NCBI RefSeq assembly: GCF_030818255.1
Contig: NZ_JAUTAG010000001.1
Span: forward strand, 3,844,001-3,908,000
Length of the DNA: 64,000 nt
Reading direction: 5' to 3'
From: Microbacterium sp. SORGH_AS_0969
Lineage (GTDB): Bacteria; Actinomycetota; Actinomycetes; Actinomycetales; Microbacteriaceae
The notes beneath the pieces are model-generated. The model worked only from the letters and a program-made list of their open reading frames with translations, did no database searches and was not told the DNA's origin. Made by a program: the position numbers and the translations under genes. This document shows, piece after piece, positions 40,832 through 51,217 of this stretch (its first letter is position 1; each line of letters opens with the position of its first letter).

Positions 40832-41686
40832 TCAGGCCAGCGCGACCTCACCCGTGAAGACCAGTGACGCGGGACCCGAGAGGAACACGTGCCCCCCGGC
40901 CACCCGGACGCCCAGGGTGCCACCCGGAGTGTCGACCGTCCAGACGTCGGGCGCGGCCGAGCCTGCCCAGTGCCGCACGGCGAGCGCGGCCGCGGCGACC
41001 CCGGTGCCGCAGCTCAGCGTCTCGCCGACGCCCCGCTCGAACACGCGAAGACGGATCGCTCCGACGCCCTCCTGGACGAGCGGATCGGCGGGGACGACGA
41101 ACTCGACGTTCGCTCCGTGGCGCGGGGCCGGGTCGAGCACGGGTTGGTAGGTGAGGTCCAACGCCTCGAGCTCGGCATCCGATGCCACCGCCACCACCAC
41201 GTGCGGGTTGCCGACGTCGATGCCCACACCGGGACGCGCGACGGGAAGTCCCTTCGCACGGACGAGGGTGTCGTCGGCCTCGATCGCGAAAGCGCCGAGA
41301 TCGACCTCGTAACCGCGTTCGCTGCGCGTGAGGGTCTTCACGCCCGCGCGCGTGCCGATGCGCAATCCCCCGTCGAGGGTCGCGAGCCCCGTGTCGCTCA
41401 GGTACCGGGCGAAGACCCGCGTGCCGTTGCCGCACATCTCGGCCTTGGACCCGTCGGCGTTGCGGTAGTCCATGAACCACTCGACACCGGATGCCACCGC
41501 CTCCGCGCCCTCGTCGATCGCGGCCGCGCGGACGACGCGCAGCAGGCCATCGGCTCCGATGCCGAAGTGGCGGTCGCACAGCACCGCGACCTGCTCGTCG
41601 CGCAGCTCGAGTTCGCCGTCGGGGTCGGAGATGATCACGAAGTCGTTGCCCGTGCCGTGGCCCTTGGTGAACGCGATGGTCGACAT
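40832..41686 (-). CDS. dapF: diaminopimelate epimerase
   Basis: Converts LL- to meso-diaminopimelate for lysine and peptidoglycan. The 284-residue enzyme has the two catalytic cysteines: C85 in AEMCGNGTR and C226 in [14 protein letters not shown]. The ATG follows TAGACT by exactly 6 bases, a leaderless arrangement. The 15-bp tandem repeats at 41699-41738 lie directly upstream of its -10. Genome order miaB-miaA-GNAT-dapF is conserved in relatives. Confidence 0.97.
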   Translation of the reverse strand: MSTIAFTKGHGTGNDFVIISDPDGELELRDEQVAVLCDRHFGIGADGLLRVVRAAAIDEGAEAVASGVEWFMDYRNADGSKAEMCGNGTRVFARYLSDTGLATLDGGLRIGTRAGVKTLTRSERGYEVDLGAFAIEADDTLVRAKGLPVARPGVGIDVGNPHVVVAVASDAELEALDLTYQPVLDPAPRHGANVEFVVPADPLVQEGVGAIRLRVFERGVGETLSCGTGVAAAALAVRHWAGSAAPDVWTVDTPGGTLGVRVAGGHVFLSGPASLVFTGEVALA

Positions 41687-41698
41687 GACTCCAGTCTA

Positions 41699-41738
41699 GG
41701 GACGCGGCTCTCTGGGACGCGGCTTTCTGGGACGCGGC
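41699..41738. repeat. 15-bp tandem repeat upstream of dapF
   Basis: GGGACGCGGCTCTCT (41699-41713), GGGACGCGGCTTTCT (41714-41728) and GGGACGCGGC (41729-41738). It occupies the -35 region of the dapF promoter and ends four bases before the GNAT stop. Confidence 0.85.
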
Positions 41739-41742
41739 AGAG

Positions 41743-42195
41743 TCACGCCGTCGGCGCGGGCGGACCGCCCGGACCGTCGACGATGAGCCGCTTGCCCGTG
41801 GCCCAGGTGTCGAAGGGCTCGTATCCCAGGGCGTGGTAGAACCCCCGGGCGCCGCTGTTGTCGGGCCGCACCATGAGCTGCACCTTCGGGCACCCCATCG
41901 CCTCAAGCAGACGCTCCGCCTCGGCGACCAGCGCCGCCCCGAGGCGCTGACCCCGGTGCGTACCGGCCGTGGCGAGGTAGTACAGCCACCCGCGATGCCC
42001 GTCGTACCCGGCCATGACGCTCCCCACGACCGCATCCCCGTCGACCGCGACGAGGAAGAGCTCGGGCTGGACGGTGAGCTTGCGCCGGATGTCAGCGTGC
42101 GGATCGTTCCAGGGCCGGGTCAGACCGGCTTCCTCCCACAGCGCGACGACGGCGTCCTCGTCGGCGATGTCGAACGCGCGGATCTCGACGGTCAC
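41743..42195 (-). CDS. GNAT-family N-acetyltransferase (YpeA-like)
   Basis: 150 residues, beginning [20 protein letters not shown]. The acetyl-CoA loop is [21 protein letters not shown], and the C-terminal [20 protein letters not shown] is typical of YpeA-type GNATs. Acceptor unknown. It starts with GTG overlapping the miaA stop (GTGA), so it is translated with miaA and miaB. Confidence 0.9.
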   Translation of the reverse strand: MTVEIRAFDIADEDAVVALWEEAGLTRPWNDPHADIRRKLTVQPELFLVAVDGDAVVGSVMAGYDGHRGWLYYLATAGTHRGQRLGAALVAEAERLLEAMGCPKVQLMVRPDNSGARGFYHALGYEPFDTWATGKRLIVDGPGGPPAPTA

Positions 42196-43121
42196 GATCG
42201 TTCCTCTCGGTCGGCGGCCAGGGCCGTGGCATCCACGGTTCGGGCGTCGACCCACCACGCGCCGTCGTAACGGCGGAACCACGACACCTGGCGACGGGCA
42301 TAGCGGCGGGTGAGCGCCTGCGTCTCGGCGATCGCCTCGTCGCGGGTGAGATCACCGCGCAGCTGAGCGAGGGCCTGGGCGTAACCGATCGCGCGCCCGG
42401 CGGTCACTCCTCGCTCGAGGCCTTCCGCTCGCAGCGCCTCGACCTCATCGACGAGACCCGCGGCCCACATCCCCTCGACGCGCGCATCGAGGAGCGCCAC
42501 GAGCTCCTCGCGGACGATCGAGGTGGCGACGATGCGGGTCTCCGGATGCCAGAACTCCGGCGCCTCCGGAAGAGCACCGCCGTGCGTCTCACCGCCCTGA
42601 GCGAGCACCTCGAGTGCACGCACGACACGGCGTCCGTTGCGGGGATCGATGCGCTCGGCGGCGACCGGATCCGCTTCGCGCAAGCGCGCATAGAGGACTC
42701 CGGAACCGTGACGTTCCAGCTCGTCCTCGAGCGCGGCGCGGAGGGCCTCGTCGCGCGGGGGGAAGCGGAAGTCCCACAGCACCCCCGAGACGTACAGGCC
42801 CGATCCCCCCACGAGAATCGCGTCGGCACCACAGGTGTGAATCTCGCGGATCGCCGCGCGCGCGGCATCCTGGTACCACGCCACCGCGGCCTCGTCGGTC
42901 ACCGCGAGCGCGTCGAAGAGATGATGCGGGATGCCACGGCGCTCCGCCTGGGGAAGCTTGGCGGTACCGATGTCCATGCCGCGATACAGCTGCATCGCGT
43001 CGGCGTTGACGATCTCGGCCGGACGGCCACGGGCCGCGAGAGCCTCCGCGAGATCGAGAGAGAGCCCCGTCTTGCCGGTCCCGGTGGCACCGACGACGGC
43101 CCACAGGGCCGGGGCGGTCAC
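42192..43121 (-). CDS. miaA: tRNA dimethylallyltransferase
   Basis: Adds the isopentenyl group to A37 of tRNAs reading UNN codons. About 309 residues with the P-loop [32 protein letters not shown] and the [11 protein letters not shown] motif. It starts with GTG ([11 protein letters not shown]) overlapping the miaB stop as GTGA. Directly linked to MiaB, which modifies the same base next. Confidence 0.96.
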   Translation of the reverse strand: MTAPALWAVVGATGTGKTGLSLDLAEALAARGRPAEIVNADAMQLYRGMDIGTAKLPQAERRGIPHHLFDALAVTDEAAVAWYQDAARAAIREIHTCGADAILVGGSGLYVSGVLWDFRFPPRDEALRAALEDELERHGSGVLYARLREADPVAAERIDPRNGRRVVRALEVLAQGGETHGGALPEAPEFWHPETRIVATSIVREELVALLDARVEGMWAAGLVDEVEALRAEGLERGVTAGRAIGYAQALAQLRGDLTRDEAIAETQALTRRYARRQVSWFRRYDGAWWVDARTVDATALAADREERS

Positions 43122-44665
43122 ACGCCGACGCGAAGGGTGGGAAGGCCCAGCGACACCGCGCGCGGGGCTCCGCTTTCGCCCGCGGGCGTCGGCACCCCGC
43201 ACGACTCGGCCTGCGAACGATCCCACGCGTCGCCGGCACGCGTGCGACGGATCCTCAGCGGGGCGCCGTCGGGTGCGTCGGCGAGGAGATGGAAGGGCGC
43301 GGCGTGCGTCACCGTGACCGACACGACGTCGCCGGGACGAGGAACGGGCGAGCCCGCGGGCAGCTCGAAGTGCACGAGCCGATTGTCTTCGGCGCGGCCG
43401 GTCAGGCGGTGCGTCTCGGCGTCTTTCTTCCCCTCGCCCGTGGAGACGAGCACCTCGAGGGTGCGGCCGAGCTGCTTCTGGTTCTCTTCGGCGCTGATGC
43501 GATCCTGCAGGGCGATGAGACGCTCGTAGCGCTCCTGCACGACGGCCTTCGGCACCTGGTCGGCCATGGTCGCCGCCGGTGTGCCCTCGCGGATCGAGTA
43601 CTGGAAGGTGAACGCACTGGAGAAGCGCGCCGCCTCGACGACCCGCAGGGTCTCTTGGAAGTCTTCTTCGGTCTCGCCGGGGAAACCCACGATGATGTCC
43701 GTGGTGATCGCGGCGTGCGGGATGCGCTCCCGCACGCGGTCCAGGATGCCGAGGAACTTCTCGCTGCGGTACGAGCGCCTCATGGCCTTGAGAATGCGGT
43801 CGGAACCGGACTGCAGGGGCATGTGCAGCTGCGGCATGACCGCCGGGGTCTCGGCCATCGCGGCGATGACGTCGTCGGTGAAGGCAGCCGGGTGAGGGCT
43901 CGTGAAGCGGATGCGCTCGAGCCCCTCGATCTCGCCCGCGGCACGCAGGAGCTTGCCGAACGCGAGGCGGTCACCGAACTCCACGCCGTAGGAGTTCACG
44001 TTCTGGCCGAGCAGTGTGACCTCGATCGCACCGTCATCGACGAGCAGGCGGATCTCGTTCAGGATGTCACCGGGGCGGCGGTCCTTCTCTTTGCCGCGCA
44101 GGCTCGGCACGATGCAGAACGTGCACGTGTTGTTGCATCCGACCGAGATCGAGACCCAGCCGCTGTGGACGGAGTCGCGCTTGGTGGGCAGGGTGGAGGG
44201 GAAGATCTCGAGGGACTCGAGGATCTCGAGCTCGGCTTCGCCGTTGTGGCGTGCACGCTCGAGCATGCCGGGGAGCGACCCCATGTTGTGGGTGCCGAAC
44301 ACGACGTCGACCCAGGGGGCCTTCTGCTGCACGGCGTCCTTGTCCATCTGGGCGAGGCACCCGCCGACGGCGATCTGCATGCCCGCGTGGGCGTCCTTGC
44401 GCGACTTCAAGTGGCCCAGCGTGCCGTACAACTTGCCCGCCGCATTGTCACGGACGGCGCAGGTGTTGATGACGACCACGTCGCCTTCTGATCCGGCTTC
44501 GGCCCTGACGTAGCCGGCGCTCTCGAGCGAGCCGGAGAGGCGCTCGGAGTCGTGCACGTTCATCTGGCAGCCGAAGGTGCGGACTTCGTACGTGCGCGGT
44601 CCGTCGCTGCCCTGCGCGGCGGGGGACGGCGCGATCAGCGTCGGGGTCGAAACGGGGGTGGTCAT
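43118..44665 (-). CDS. miaB: tRNA methylthiotransferase MiaB
   Basis: Radical-SAM enzyme that converts i6A37 to ms2i6A37. The 515-residue protein has the N-terminal cluster cysteines C33, C69 and C103, the radical-SAM CxxxCxxC as CNNTCTFC (C177, C181, C184) and a C-terminal TRAM domain. The C-terminal tail beyond the TRAM domain is about 50 residues longer than in E. coli. TAGACT lies 10 bases before the ATG at 44665. The frame is open upstream but overlaps the divergent regulator gene. Confidence 0.96.
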   Translation of the reverse strand: MTTPVSTPTLIAPSPAAQGSDGPRTYEVRTFGCQMNVHDSERLSGSLESAGYVRAEAGSEGDVVVINTCAVRDNAAGKLYGTLGHLKSRKDAHAGMQIAVGGCLAQMDKDAVQQKAPWVDVVFGTHNMGSLPGMLERARHNGEAELEILESLEIFPSTLPTKRDSVHSGWVSISVGCNNTCTFCIVPSLRGKEKDRRPGDILNEIRLLVDDGAIEVTLLGQNVNSYGVEFGDRLAFGKLLRAAGEIEGLERIRFTSPHPAAFTDDVIAAMAETPAVMPQLHMPLQSGSDRILKAMRRSYRSEKFLGILDRVRERIPHAAITTDIIVGFPGETEEDFQETLRVVEAARFSSAFTFQYSIREGTPAATMADQVPKAVVQERYERLIALQDRISAEENQKQLGRTLEVLVSTGEGKKDAETHRLTGRAEDNRLVHFELPAGSPVPRPGDVVSVTVTHAAPFHLLADAPDGAPLRIRRTRAGDAWDRSQAESCGVPTPAGESGAPRAVSLGLPTLRVGV

Positions 44666-44675
44666 GATGGGAGCA

Positions 44676-44681
44676 AGTCTA
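44676..44681 (-). promoter_or_regulatory. -10 element TAGACT of miaB-miaA-GNAT
   Basis: TAGACT on the minus strand, 10 bases before the miaB ATG. In the same divergent gap (44666-44843) TAGCGT at about 44776-44781 may serve the LuxR-type gene. Confidence 0.45.
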
Positions 44682-44843
44682 AACGCCGCGACTCCCCCAC
44701 AGCCGTGACGGCCCGCCTCGCGAATCGGGCGCAACTCTGCGTTCGCGGGACGGACGGGAAAACGGTGCCTCGATAGCGTGGGCTCGACGCGGGTCGCCTC
44801 GCGTCCGTCCGTGTGTGCGCGGACGCGCCCTGAAGGAGAAGTC

Positions 44844-47432
44844 GTGCGGGAAGGCCGATCGTGGACGTGGTCCGAGCCCCTCATCGGGGCTGACCGCGAC
44901 GCGACGGCACTGGCCGGATCTCTGCTCGCGGGGACGTCGGTCATCGTGGCCGGTGCGCGCGGAAGCGGCCGCAGCCACCTCTTGCGCGCGGTCGCCGGCG
45001 ACCTCGCCGCACACGGAGTCGCCGCCGCCGTCGTCCGCCCCTCGACCGTGCTCTCGGACGTGCCCTTCGGCGCGCTCGACGCCGTCGGCGACCCGCGCAT
45101 CGTCGAACTGAGACGCGGGCGTGTGCCGGACGGTGGCGTCGTCGTCCTTGTGGACGATGTGCACACTCTCGACGTCGATTCCGCGCGATTCCTCGCCCGC
45201 TGCGTGGCGGACGGTCGTGTCACCCTGCTCGCGACGCTCCTCATTCCCCGCGCCCGGGCTCGGCGCGTCGACCTCGATGCCTCTGGTGTCGGTCAGACCA
45301 TGCTGAGTCTGTGGCTCGACGGGCTCGCCGAGCGTCTGGACCTCTCGGAACTCACCCCGACCGACAGCGAGCAGCTGCTCGCGGTGCTGCCGGGAGCCTC
45401 GACTCTGGATGCCACGATCTGCGGCGCCATCCTCTGGCGCGCGGACGGCTCTCGAACGCTGCTCCGCGAACTCGTCGCCGAAGCGGTGGGCGCGGTCGCC
45501 GCGGGTCGGGACCCCTTCGCCGCCATCCGCGACACCCCACCTCACAGCCGTCTGTCCGTCGCCCTGAAGCTTCACACCGGGGATCTCGCCGAGGGCGACC
45601 AGGAGTGCCTCGCATTCCTCAATCGGCTGCCTCACGTCGAGTTCTCGGTCGCCACGCGGTTCGTGTCCCCGACGAGGCTCGAAGCTCTCATCACCGCAGG
45701 ACTGGTGCACTCGGACCGGAGCCCGGCCCGACGATTGACCGCGAATGAGGCGATCGCGCGCGAAGCGGAGCGACAACTAGGCACAGCGCGCATCGACGCA
45801 CTCGTTGCGGCAGCCGGATCCCGCATGCTCGATGACGAGGCCGAATGGTGGTGCGCCCCCCTGGCCGTGTCGATCGCCGAACGCTGGCACCGCGGTGACG
45901 ACGCCGCCGTGACGGAGGTGACGCGATCGCCCGCGCTTCGCGCGCGGATCGCGCTCGATGCCGCGCGCGAAGCGAACGATCGCGGTGACGCCGCACACGC
46001 CGCCGCGCACGCGGCACGAGGACTCCGATCGCTCGACTCCCCCGAGCTGCGCTTGGAGGCCGCCTTCGCCGTCGCCCTGCTCGGAACGGGAACAGACGCC
46101 GACGCGATCGACGACATCGATCCCGGCGATCTCGACGAGGAGGGCCGGAGACGTCTCGCGCGCCTCCGAACCGTCGTCGCGGACCGGGGACTCGCGTTGC
46201 CGCTGTACGCCGCGACGAAGGGCGATGCGGATGCCGAGATCGAACGGCACCTCGACGATTCGGCGCGCGCCGGGGCGGACTTCGAATGGTCTCGCGCCGC
46301 GCACTCCGCCGAGAAGGCCCTCGCGCTGTCGCCCGAACGGAGCGCTACCCACCTGCGCGCGCTTCTGAGCGCCGGCATGGCGGAGACGTTCCGCGGTCGG
46401 TGGAGTCGCGCGCGAGAGCACTTCGACGACGTCTTGCGCGTTCTCGACGCGCGCCAGCGACCCTCAGATGTGAGCGCGACGCATCGGCTCAGCGCGATCC
46501 TCGTCATGCTTGCGAGCCATCAGCTCGCCGGTGCCGACGGCGGTCCGGTCTCCGCGCGACTCAGCGGCGAGAGGACGGCGGCCGCGCGGGAACACGACGT
46601 CGTCGCCCTTCTCCTCGCCGGTATCGCGGCATCCATTTCCCACACCAACCTCGGACGACCGGCCGACGCCCTGCGCGAATGGGAGGCCGTGCGCTCCAAG
46701 TCGGCAGGCTCGCTCTCCGGACCCGACGCCGACCTGGCTGAGCTCGGTCTCGCCGAGGCCCTCGCCGCAAGCGGTCGCGTCACTGAGGCACGCGTGCTGC
46801 TGTCGCGGATCGAGACGGGCGACGAGCTGCACGTCCGTCACGCTCGCGCGGCTGTGGAGACCACGGTGCTCATGGCCGAAGGTCGCGCGGATGAGGCACG
46901 AGCCACCGCGCGAATCGCCGCCGCTTTGTCGGCCGAGCGCGAGGTGCCCCCTGTCCGGATGCGCGATCTGTTCCGACTGCTCGTGCTGGGTGACATCGCG
47001 ACGTCGGAGACCGCCGAGCTTCGCACGCTTCTGCAAACGACCGATCTCCCCCTCGCCACCGACCTGACCCGTCGGCTCGAGGCGTGGGAGCACGGCGAGG
47101 TGCACGACGTCGCGGAAGGGCTGCGCCTGCACCCCTTCTGGTCCGCGGAGGAAGGCGGCCACGGCACGGTGCTCGGGACGATCTCGAGGTTCCCCATCCC
47201 GGCGCTGTCCGCGGACCCCTCGCCGCTTCGCGACCTGACGCGGCGGGAGCGCGAGATCGCTCTGCTCGTCGAGCAGGGACACACGAACCGCGAGATCGCC
47301 GCGATCCTCTACCTGTCGGTGCGAACGATCGAATCGCACGTGTACCAGGCACGGACGAAGATCGGCGCCGCCACCCGCGGCGAGCTCGGGCGTCTCGTGG
47401 CGCAGTGGGAGAACCAGCAGTCCCGCGCGTGA
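44844..47432 (+). CDS. large LuxR-type transcriptional regulator with N-terminal ATPase
   Basis: About 862 residues of the LAL type: an N-terminal AAA-like ATPase, a long helical (TPR-like) middle and a C-terminal LuxR helix-turn-helix ([20 protein letters not shown]...[17 protein letters not shown], about 795-850). The Walker A motif reads GARGSGRS (37-44), with Arg in place of the usual Lys; Walker B is [15 protein letters not shown] at 44844 is chosen because GAAGGAGAA lies just upstream; an in-frame ATG at 44778 lacks a binding site. Targets unknown. Codon use shows more GAC/GCG-variant choice and less GGCATCC than its neighbours. Confidence 0.88.
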   Translation: MREGRSWTWSEPLIGADRDATALAGSLLAGTSVIVAGARGSGRSHLLRAVAGDLAAHGVAAAVVRPSTVLSDVPFGALDAVGDPRIVELRRGRVPDGGVVVLVDDVHTLDVDSARFLARCVADGRVTLLATLLIPRARARRVDLDASGVGQTMLSLWLDGLAERLDLSELTPTDSEQLLAVLPGASTLDATICGAILWRADGSRTLLRELVAEAVGAVAAGRDPFAAIRDTPPHSRLSVALKLHTGDLAEGDQECLAFLNRLPHVEFSVATRFVSPTRLEALITAGLVHSDRSPARRLTANEAIAREAERQLGTARIDALVAAAGSRMLDDEAEWWCAPLAVSIAERWHRGDDAAVTEVTRSPALRARIALDAAREANDRGDAAHAAAHAARGLRSLDSPELRLEAAFAVALLGTGTDADAIDDIDPGDLDEEGRRRLARLRTVVADRGLALPLYAATKGDADAEIERHLDDSARAGADFEWSRAAHSAEKALALSPERSATHLRALLSAGMAETFRGRWSRAREHFDDVLRVLDARQRPSDVSATHRLSAILVMLASHQLAGADGGPVSARLSGERTAAAREHDVVALLLAGIAASISHTNLGRPADALREWEAVRSKSAGSLSGPDADLAELGLAEALAASGRVTEARVLLSRIETGDELHVRHARAAVETTVLMAEGRADEARATARIAAALSAEREVPPVRMRDLFRLLVLGDIATSETAELRTLLQTTDLPLATDLTRRLEAWEHGEVHDVAEGLRLHPFWSAEEGGHGTVLGTISRFPIPALSADPSPLRDLTRREREIALLVEQGHTNREIAAILYLSVRTIESHVYQARTKIGAATRGELGRLVAQWENQQSRA

Positions 47433-47530
47433 GACGGCGCTCGACCTCTCGAGGACCCGAACGATCGCCGCGTCCGTCGCGACTTCACGTCCCGGCTCCA
47501 CGTCACGACTGCGCGTCTCGACCCCACGTC

Positions 47531-47634
47531 CGGCCCCGCGACCCGGCACCTCGTCCCGGCCCCGCGACCCGGCACCTCGTCCCGGCCCCGCGACCCGGCA
47601 CCTCGTCCCGGCCGCGCGTCCCGGCCGCGCGTCC
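47531..47634. repeat. minisatellite: 26-bp unit x3 followed by 13-bp unit x2
   Basis: Three identical 26-bp units start at 47531, 47557 and 47583 (CGGCCCCGCGACCCGGCACC then TCGTCC), followed by two CGGCCGCGCGTCC 13-mers (47609-47634). Degenerate 13-base relatives fill most of 47460-47700. The whole gap 47433-47750 (318 bases) contains no gene; a CTCTCCCGGCAACGGG-type hairpin candidate for recX termination lies near 47700-47720. Confidence 0.85.
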
Positions 47635-47750
47635 CGGCTCCACGTCCGGTCCCTCGTCCCGGCCCCACGTCACGACTGCACCTCCCGACCCCTCTTCTCG
47701 GCTCCCCGTTGCCGGGAGAGTGTGGGGCGAGGCGCCGCCGCGGAATCGGC

Positions 47751-48608
47751 TTACTCGTCAGGGGTGAAGCGGACCCCCGAGCTCGGTCGGGACGGACGCG
47801 AACGCCCCACCCCCACCTCGCGCAGCGCCTGACGCGCAGCACTCAGCGCTACCGACGACGGGTAGCCTCGACGCGCGAGCTGGCCCGCCAGCCGACGGAG
47901 CGCAGCATCATCGTCTTTGCCGCCGACGCTTCGTGCCTTGCTCCGCGCGAAGTCGAGAGCGCGCTCGGCGTCGTCGTCGGGCATCTCCGCGATGGCAGCG
48001 TCCGCGATGTCACGAGGGATTCCGCGCTTCATCAGCGTGGTCGCCACCGCCCGACGGCCCTCACCTCGACGCTCGACAGCCGAGAGCACGAGCTGCTCGG
48101 CGAACACCGCGTCGTTGAGGTAGCCGAGGTCGATGAAACGCTCGATCAGGTCGGTGATCACGACCTCGTCGGCGCCCGGCACTTCACGGACGGCGGTCCG
48201 GGCCTCCGAGATCGACAGTGACCGAGATCGCAGCTTGCGCAGGAGGAGCGCCTCGGCACGTTCGCGTACGTCGTCGCCTTGCGGATCGTCGCGTCCTCCG
48301 CTGTCGACATGGTCGACGTCGGGCTCGACCGGATGGCCCGCGAGACGGAGACCGAATCGCGAGACGGTGTCCCGCGCGGGAGCGGAGCTGGAATTCGCGT
48401 GACCTCCCGCCGGGTGAGCGGATGAACGGCTGCCACCGAAGAGCGGGATCACGGGCGCGAGAGACTCGTCCCCGTGATCCTCGGGGGCACCGAGACCGCC
48501 GGGCGCGTAGGCCGCGCCGTCCGCGCCGGGGCCACCGGTCGTCGGGCCCGGGCCACCGTCGACGGACGAGAGTCCGCCGCGGCGACCCGGGCGCTGACCG
48601 TCGACCAT
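47751..48608 (-). CDS. recX: RecA regulator RecX
   Basis: Binds RecA filaments and inhibits recombinase activity. The RecX domain occupies about residues 115-265 (ERAEALLLRKLRSRSLSISE, FIDLGYLNDAVFAEQLV, LMKRGIPRDIADAAI), with the three-helix repeats of the family. About 110 extra N-terminal residues are Gly/Pro/Asp-rich and probably disordered, an extension common in related genera. The ATG overlaps the recA stop by one base (TGATG), so it is translated after recA. Confidence 0.93.
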   Translation of the reverse strand: MVDGQRPGRRGGLSSVDGGPGPTTGGPGADGAAYAPGGLGAPEDHGDESLAPVIPLFGGSRSSAHPAGGHANSSSAPARDTVSRFGLRLAGHPVEPDVDHVDSGGRDDPQGDDVRERAEALLLRKLRSRSLSISEARTAVREVPGADEVVITDLIERFIDLGYLNDAVFAEQLVLSAVERRGEGRRAVATTLMKRGIPRDIADAAIAEMPDDDAERALDFARSKARSVGGKDDDAALRRLAGQLARRGYPSSVALSAARQALREVGVGRSRPSRPSSGVRFTPDE

Positions 48609-49663
48609 CAGGCCGGGCGGCGGGCCGCGAGCTCGTCGGCCGCGGGCTCGGCCGACGCCGCCGGGGCACCACCGATGCCGAGCTTGTTCTTGATCTTTGA
48701 CTCGATCTCGGCCGCGACGTCGGCATTCTTGATGAGGAAGTTGCGCGCGTTCTCTTTGCCCTGGCCGAGCTGCTCGCCCTCGTAGGTGTACCAGGCACCC
48801 GACTTCTTCACGATGCCGTGCTCGACACCGAAGTCGATCAGGCTGCCCTCGCGCGAGATCCCCACGCCGTACAGGATGTCGAATTCCGCCTGCTTGAAGG
48901 GGGGGGCCATCTTGTTCTTCACAACCTTGACGCGCGTACGGTTACCCACAGCTTCCGTGCCGTCCTTCAGCGTCTCGATACGGCGGATGTCGAGTCGCAC
49001 CGACGCGTAGAACTTGAGCGCCTTACCTCCGGCCGTCGTCTCGGGGGAACCGAAGAAGACACCGATCTTCTCGCGCAGCTGGTTGATGAAGATGGCCGTG
49101 GTCTTGGTCGTGTTGAGTCCACCGGTCAGCTTGCGCAGCGCCTGCGACATCAGGCGCGCCTGCAGACCGACGTGCGAGTCACCCATCTCACCCTTGATCT
49201 CGGCCTCCGGCACGAGAGCGGCGACCGAGTCGATCACGACGAGGTCGATCGCGCCCGACCGGATCAGCATGTCGGCGATCTCGAGCGCCTGCTCACCGGT
49301 GTCGGGCTGCGACACGAGCAGGGCGTCGATGTCGACACCGAGCTTCTTCGCGTACTCGGGGTCGAGAGCGTGCTCGGCGTCGATGAACGCGGCGATACCG
49401 CCGGCGCGCTGCGCGTTGGCGATGGCATGAAGGGTGAGGGTGGTCTTACCGGACGACTCGGGTCCGTAGATCTCGATGATGCGGCCGCGGGGAAGACCGC
49501 CGATGCCGAGGGCCACGTCGAGGGCGACCGAACCGGTGGGGATGGTCTCGATCGGGGCGCGGTCGTCGCTGCCCAGTCGCATGACCGAGCCCTTTCCGAA
49601 CTGCCGGTCGATCTGCGCAAGGGCCGACTCGAGGGCCTTTTCGCGCTCTGCGGGTGAGGGCAT
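48608..49663 (-). CDS. recA: recombinase RecA
   Basis: 351 residues, normal length. Walker [10 protein letters not shown] at 67-75, the L1/L2 DNA-binding loops ([40 protein letters not shown]) and the acidic/Ala-rich C-terminus are intact. It drives homologous recombination and stimulates LexA self-cleavage. An SOS box lies about 200 bases upstream at 49862-49877. The ATG has AAGAAGA upstream. Confidence 0.99.
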   Translation of the reverse strand: MPSPAEREKALESALAQIDRQFGKGSVMRLGSDDRAPIETIPTGSVALDVALGIGGLPRGRIIEIYGPESSGKTTLTLHAIANAQRAGGIAAFIDAEHALDPEYAKKLGVDIDALLVSQPDTGEQALEIADMLIRSGAIDLVVIDSVAALVPEAEIKGEMGDSHVGLQARLMSQALRKLTGGLNTTKTTAIFINQLREKIGVFFGSPETTAGGKALKFYASVRLDIRRIETLKDGTEAVGNRTRVKVVKNKMAPPFKQAEFDILYGVGISREGSLIDFGVEHGIVKKSGAWYTYEGEQLGQGKENARNFLIKNADVAAEIESKIKNKLGIGGAPAASAEPAADELAARRPA

Positions 49664-49861
49664 GACGTCTTCTTTCTGCTCGCGTTCCGTCGCCTATAGG
49701 CTGTCGCGCTCCGCACCGACGGTGAGGATGCCCGACAAGGCGTTCAGAGTGTCGTTCGACGTCGTCCACGTTAGAGAGGGCCTCCGACATTGGTGTCGAG
49801 AGAACCCCTCGATGGGGATGGATCGGCCGATCACTCCGATGTGAAGGAGCCTACGCTCCTA

Positions 49862-49877
49862 TCGAACGAAAATTCGA
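49862..49877 (-). promoter_or_regulatory. SOS (LexA) box upstream of recA
   Basis: TCGAACGAAAATTCGA matches TCGAA-N6-TTCGA exactly and extends to ATCGAA...TTCGAT. It lies between recA and the DUF3046 gene. The 323-base gap 49664-49986 also has a GATCGGCCGATC palindrome (49821-49832) and a GGAG-CTCC hairpin (49846-49859), but no gene. The 200-base distance implies a long recA leader. Confidence 0.85.
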
Positions 49878-49986
49878 TGACACGCCGCAACATCGAACGC
49901 GAGTACCGAAACCGCGACCGCCGACGGAAGCGGCTGCACTTTCGCGGCAGGTGCGCCCGCGAGAGAGCTGTGCCCGATGTGTACCC

Positions 49987-50211
49987 CTAGCGGCGACGGG
50001 GGTCGAGCCGCCCCACGCCGTATCTCCGCTCGGGCGGCACATCCGTCTCGGCGCAAAGGGCGAGCCACACCTCGCGCGGGTCGACGCCCGCTGCGAGCGC
50101 CTCCGCAGGTGTTCGGCCACCGACCGCCGACAGCACGAGGTCGGTCATCAAAGAGCCACCGCGCGCGCCGAACTCATCGGCGACGGCACGGTCGAATTCG
50201 CTACGACGCAT
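49987..50211 (-). CDS. DUF3046 family protein
   Basis: 74 residues: MRRSEFDRAVADEFGARGGS, then DLVLSAVGGRTPAEALAAGVDPREVWLALC and a conserved PPERRYGVGRLDPRRR end. This is the small actinobacterial DUF3046 family, always found beside recA and of unknown function. It overlaps no neighbour; the clgR stop is 18 bases upstream, so it is probably co-transcribed with clgR. Confidence 0.92.
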   Translation of the reverse strand: MRRSEFDRAVADEFGARGGSLMTDLVLSAVGGRTPAEALAAGVDPREVWLALCAETDVPPERRYGVGRLDPRRR

Positions 50212-50229
50212 GCGGTCGGCTGGGACCGA

Positions 50230-50538
50230 TCAGCGCAACGAGAGTTCGGGCTCGACCTCGGCGACGAGGTCGTCGGGAACGATGTCGGGGAAGGTCTGGA
50301 GCCCCTCGAGCACCGAAAGGCGGTCGCCGACCTCGCGCATGATCGACGAAATGGGAACGTCGAGCGCCTCGGCGACCGACGCGAGGATCTCGCTCGACGC
50401 TTCTTTCTGGCCGCGCTCCACCTCACTGAGGTAGCCGAGAGCCACGCTCGCGCGGCTGGCGACCTGGCGGAGGGTACGCCCCTTCTGCTGGCGGAGGTCA
50501 CGCAGGACTTCGCCGATCTCTTGACGAACCAGGATCAT
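50230..50538 (-). CDS. clgR: XRE-family regulator ClgR
   Basis: About 102 residues with one helix-turn-helix (RTLRQVASRASVALGYLSEVERGQKEAS). It matches the actinobacterial activator ClgR, which controls Clp protease genes and other stress genes in Corynebacterium, Streptomyces and Mycobacterium. The ATG at 50538 (MILVRQEIGEVLR) has the strong binding site GAGGAGGGG and matches family N-termini; an in-frame ATG at 50586 adds 16 residues. A TGTCC/GGACA inverted repeat (50571-50585) lies just upstream. Confidence 0.9.
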   Translation of the reverse strand: MILVRQEIGEVLRDLRQQKGRTLRQVASRASVALGYLSEVERGQKEASSEILASVAEALDVPISSIMREVGDRLSVLEGLQTFPDIVPDDLVAEVEPELSLR

Positions 50539-50689
50539 TTCGGGCCCCTCCTCACTGCTGATTCCGACGCTGTCCGGAGTGGACAACCGTACAACACCAT
50601 GTGGTCACCCTAATGCCGCGCGCTGGGCAGTGGATGGGAATCGCTGATCAAAACCCATCTCTGTCATCATTTGTTCCCGCTCGGCGCGG

Positions 50690-51217
50690 TCAGAGGGCCG
50701 CGAGCGTACGCCGCACCGCGATTCGGGCGGCTTCTCGACGGATCCGATCCCGATCCCCCGCGATGACGAGGGAGTCGACGCTGGTCCCCAGCGGGGTCGA
50801 GACGCCGATGTGCACCGTGCCCACCACGTGACCGTCCTGCGTCTCAGGACCCGCTACTCCGGTCGTCGCCACTCCGACGTCGGCGGGCACCCCGTCGCGC
50901 CCCAGAACGTCTCGGACGCCGCGCGCCATCTGCCGGGCGACGCGAGGATGCACGGCGCCGTGCGCGTCGAGAAGCGCCGCATCGACCCCGAGAACGCTCT
51001 GCTTCACGTCAGTCGCGTACGCCACGACTCCCCCGCGTACCACACGCGACGCCCCGGGGACGTCGACGAGTGACGACACGACGAGCCCACCCGTGAGCGA
51101 CTCCGCGACCGCGATGGTCCAGCCGAGCTCGGCGAGGCGCTCGAGCAGCAACGCAGCGCTTCCCCGCGGATCCGTGATCAGCGTCTCGTCGAAGTCCTCG
51201 GGGATGCCGTGGCTCAT
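50690..51217 (-). CDS. cinA: CinA C-terminal-domain amidohydrolase (PncC-like)
   Basis: 175 residues covering only the C-terminal CinA domain: ERLAELGWTIAVAESLTGGL (catalytic Ser in AESLTGG), VRGGVVAYATDVKQSVLGV and VATTGVAGPETQDG. Family members deamidate nicotinamide mononucleotide. The N-terminal domain of full CinA is absent, which is normal for this lineage. The ATG overlaps the pgsA stop (ATGA). Confidence 0.93.
   Translation of the reverse strand: MSHGIPEDFDETLITDPRGSAALLLERLAELGWTIAVAESLTGGLVVSSLVDVPGASRVVRGGVVAYATDVKQSVLGVDAALLDAHGAVHPRVARQMARGVRDVLGRDGVPADVGVATTGVAGPETQDGHVVGTVHIGVSTPLGTSVDSLVIAGDRDRIRREAARIAVRRTLAAL

Noticed and set aside
49821..49832. GATCGGCCGATC palindrome as an operator
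   Set aside because: A 12-base palindrome of G/C-rich restriction-like words is expected by chance and no regulator is implied.
49790..49990. Plus-strand open frame of 66 codons between recA and DUF3046
   Set aside because: No homology, no clear ribosome binding site, and it covers the recA SOS box and leader.
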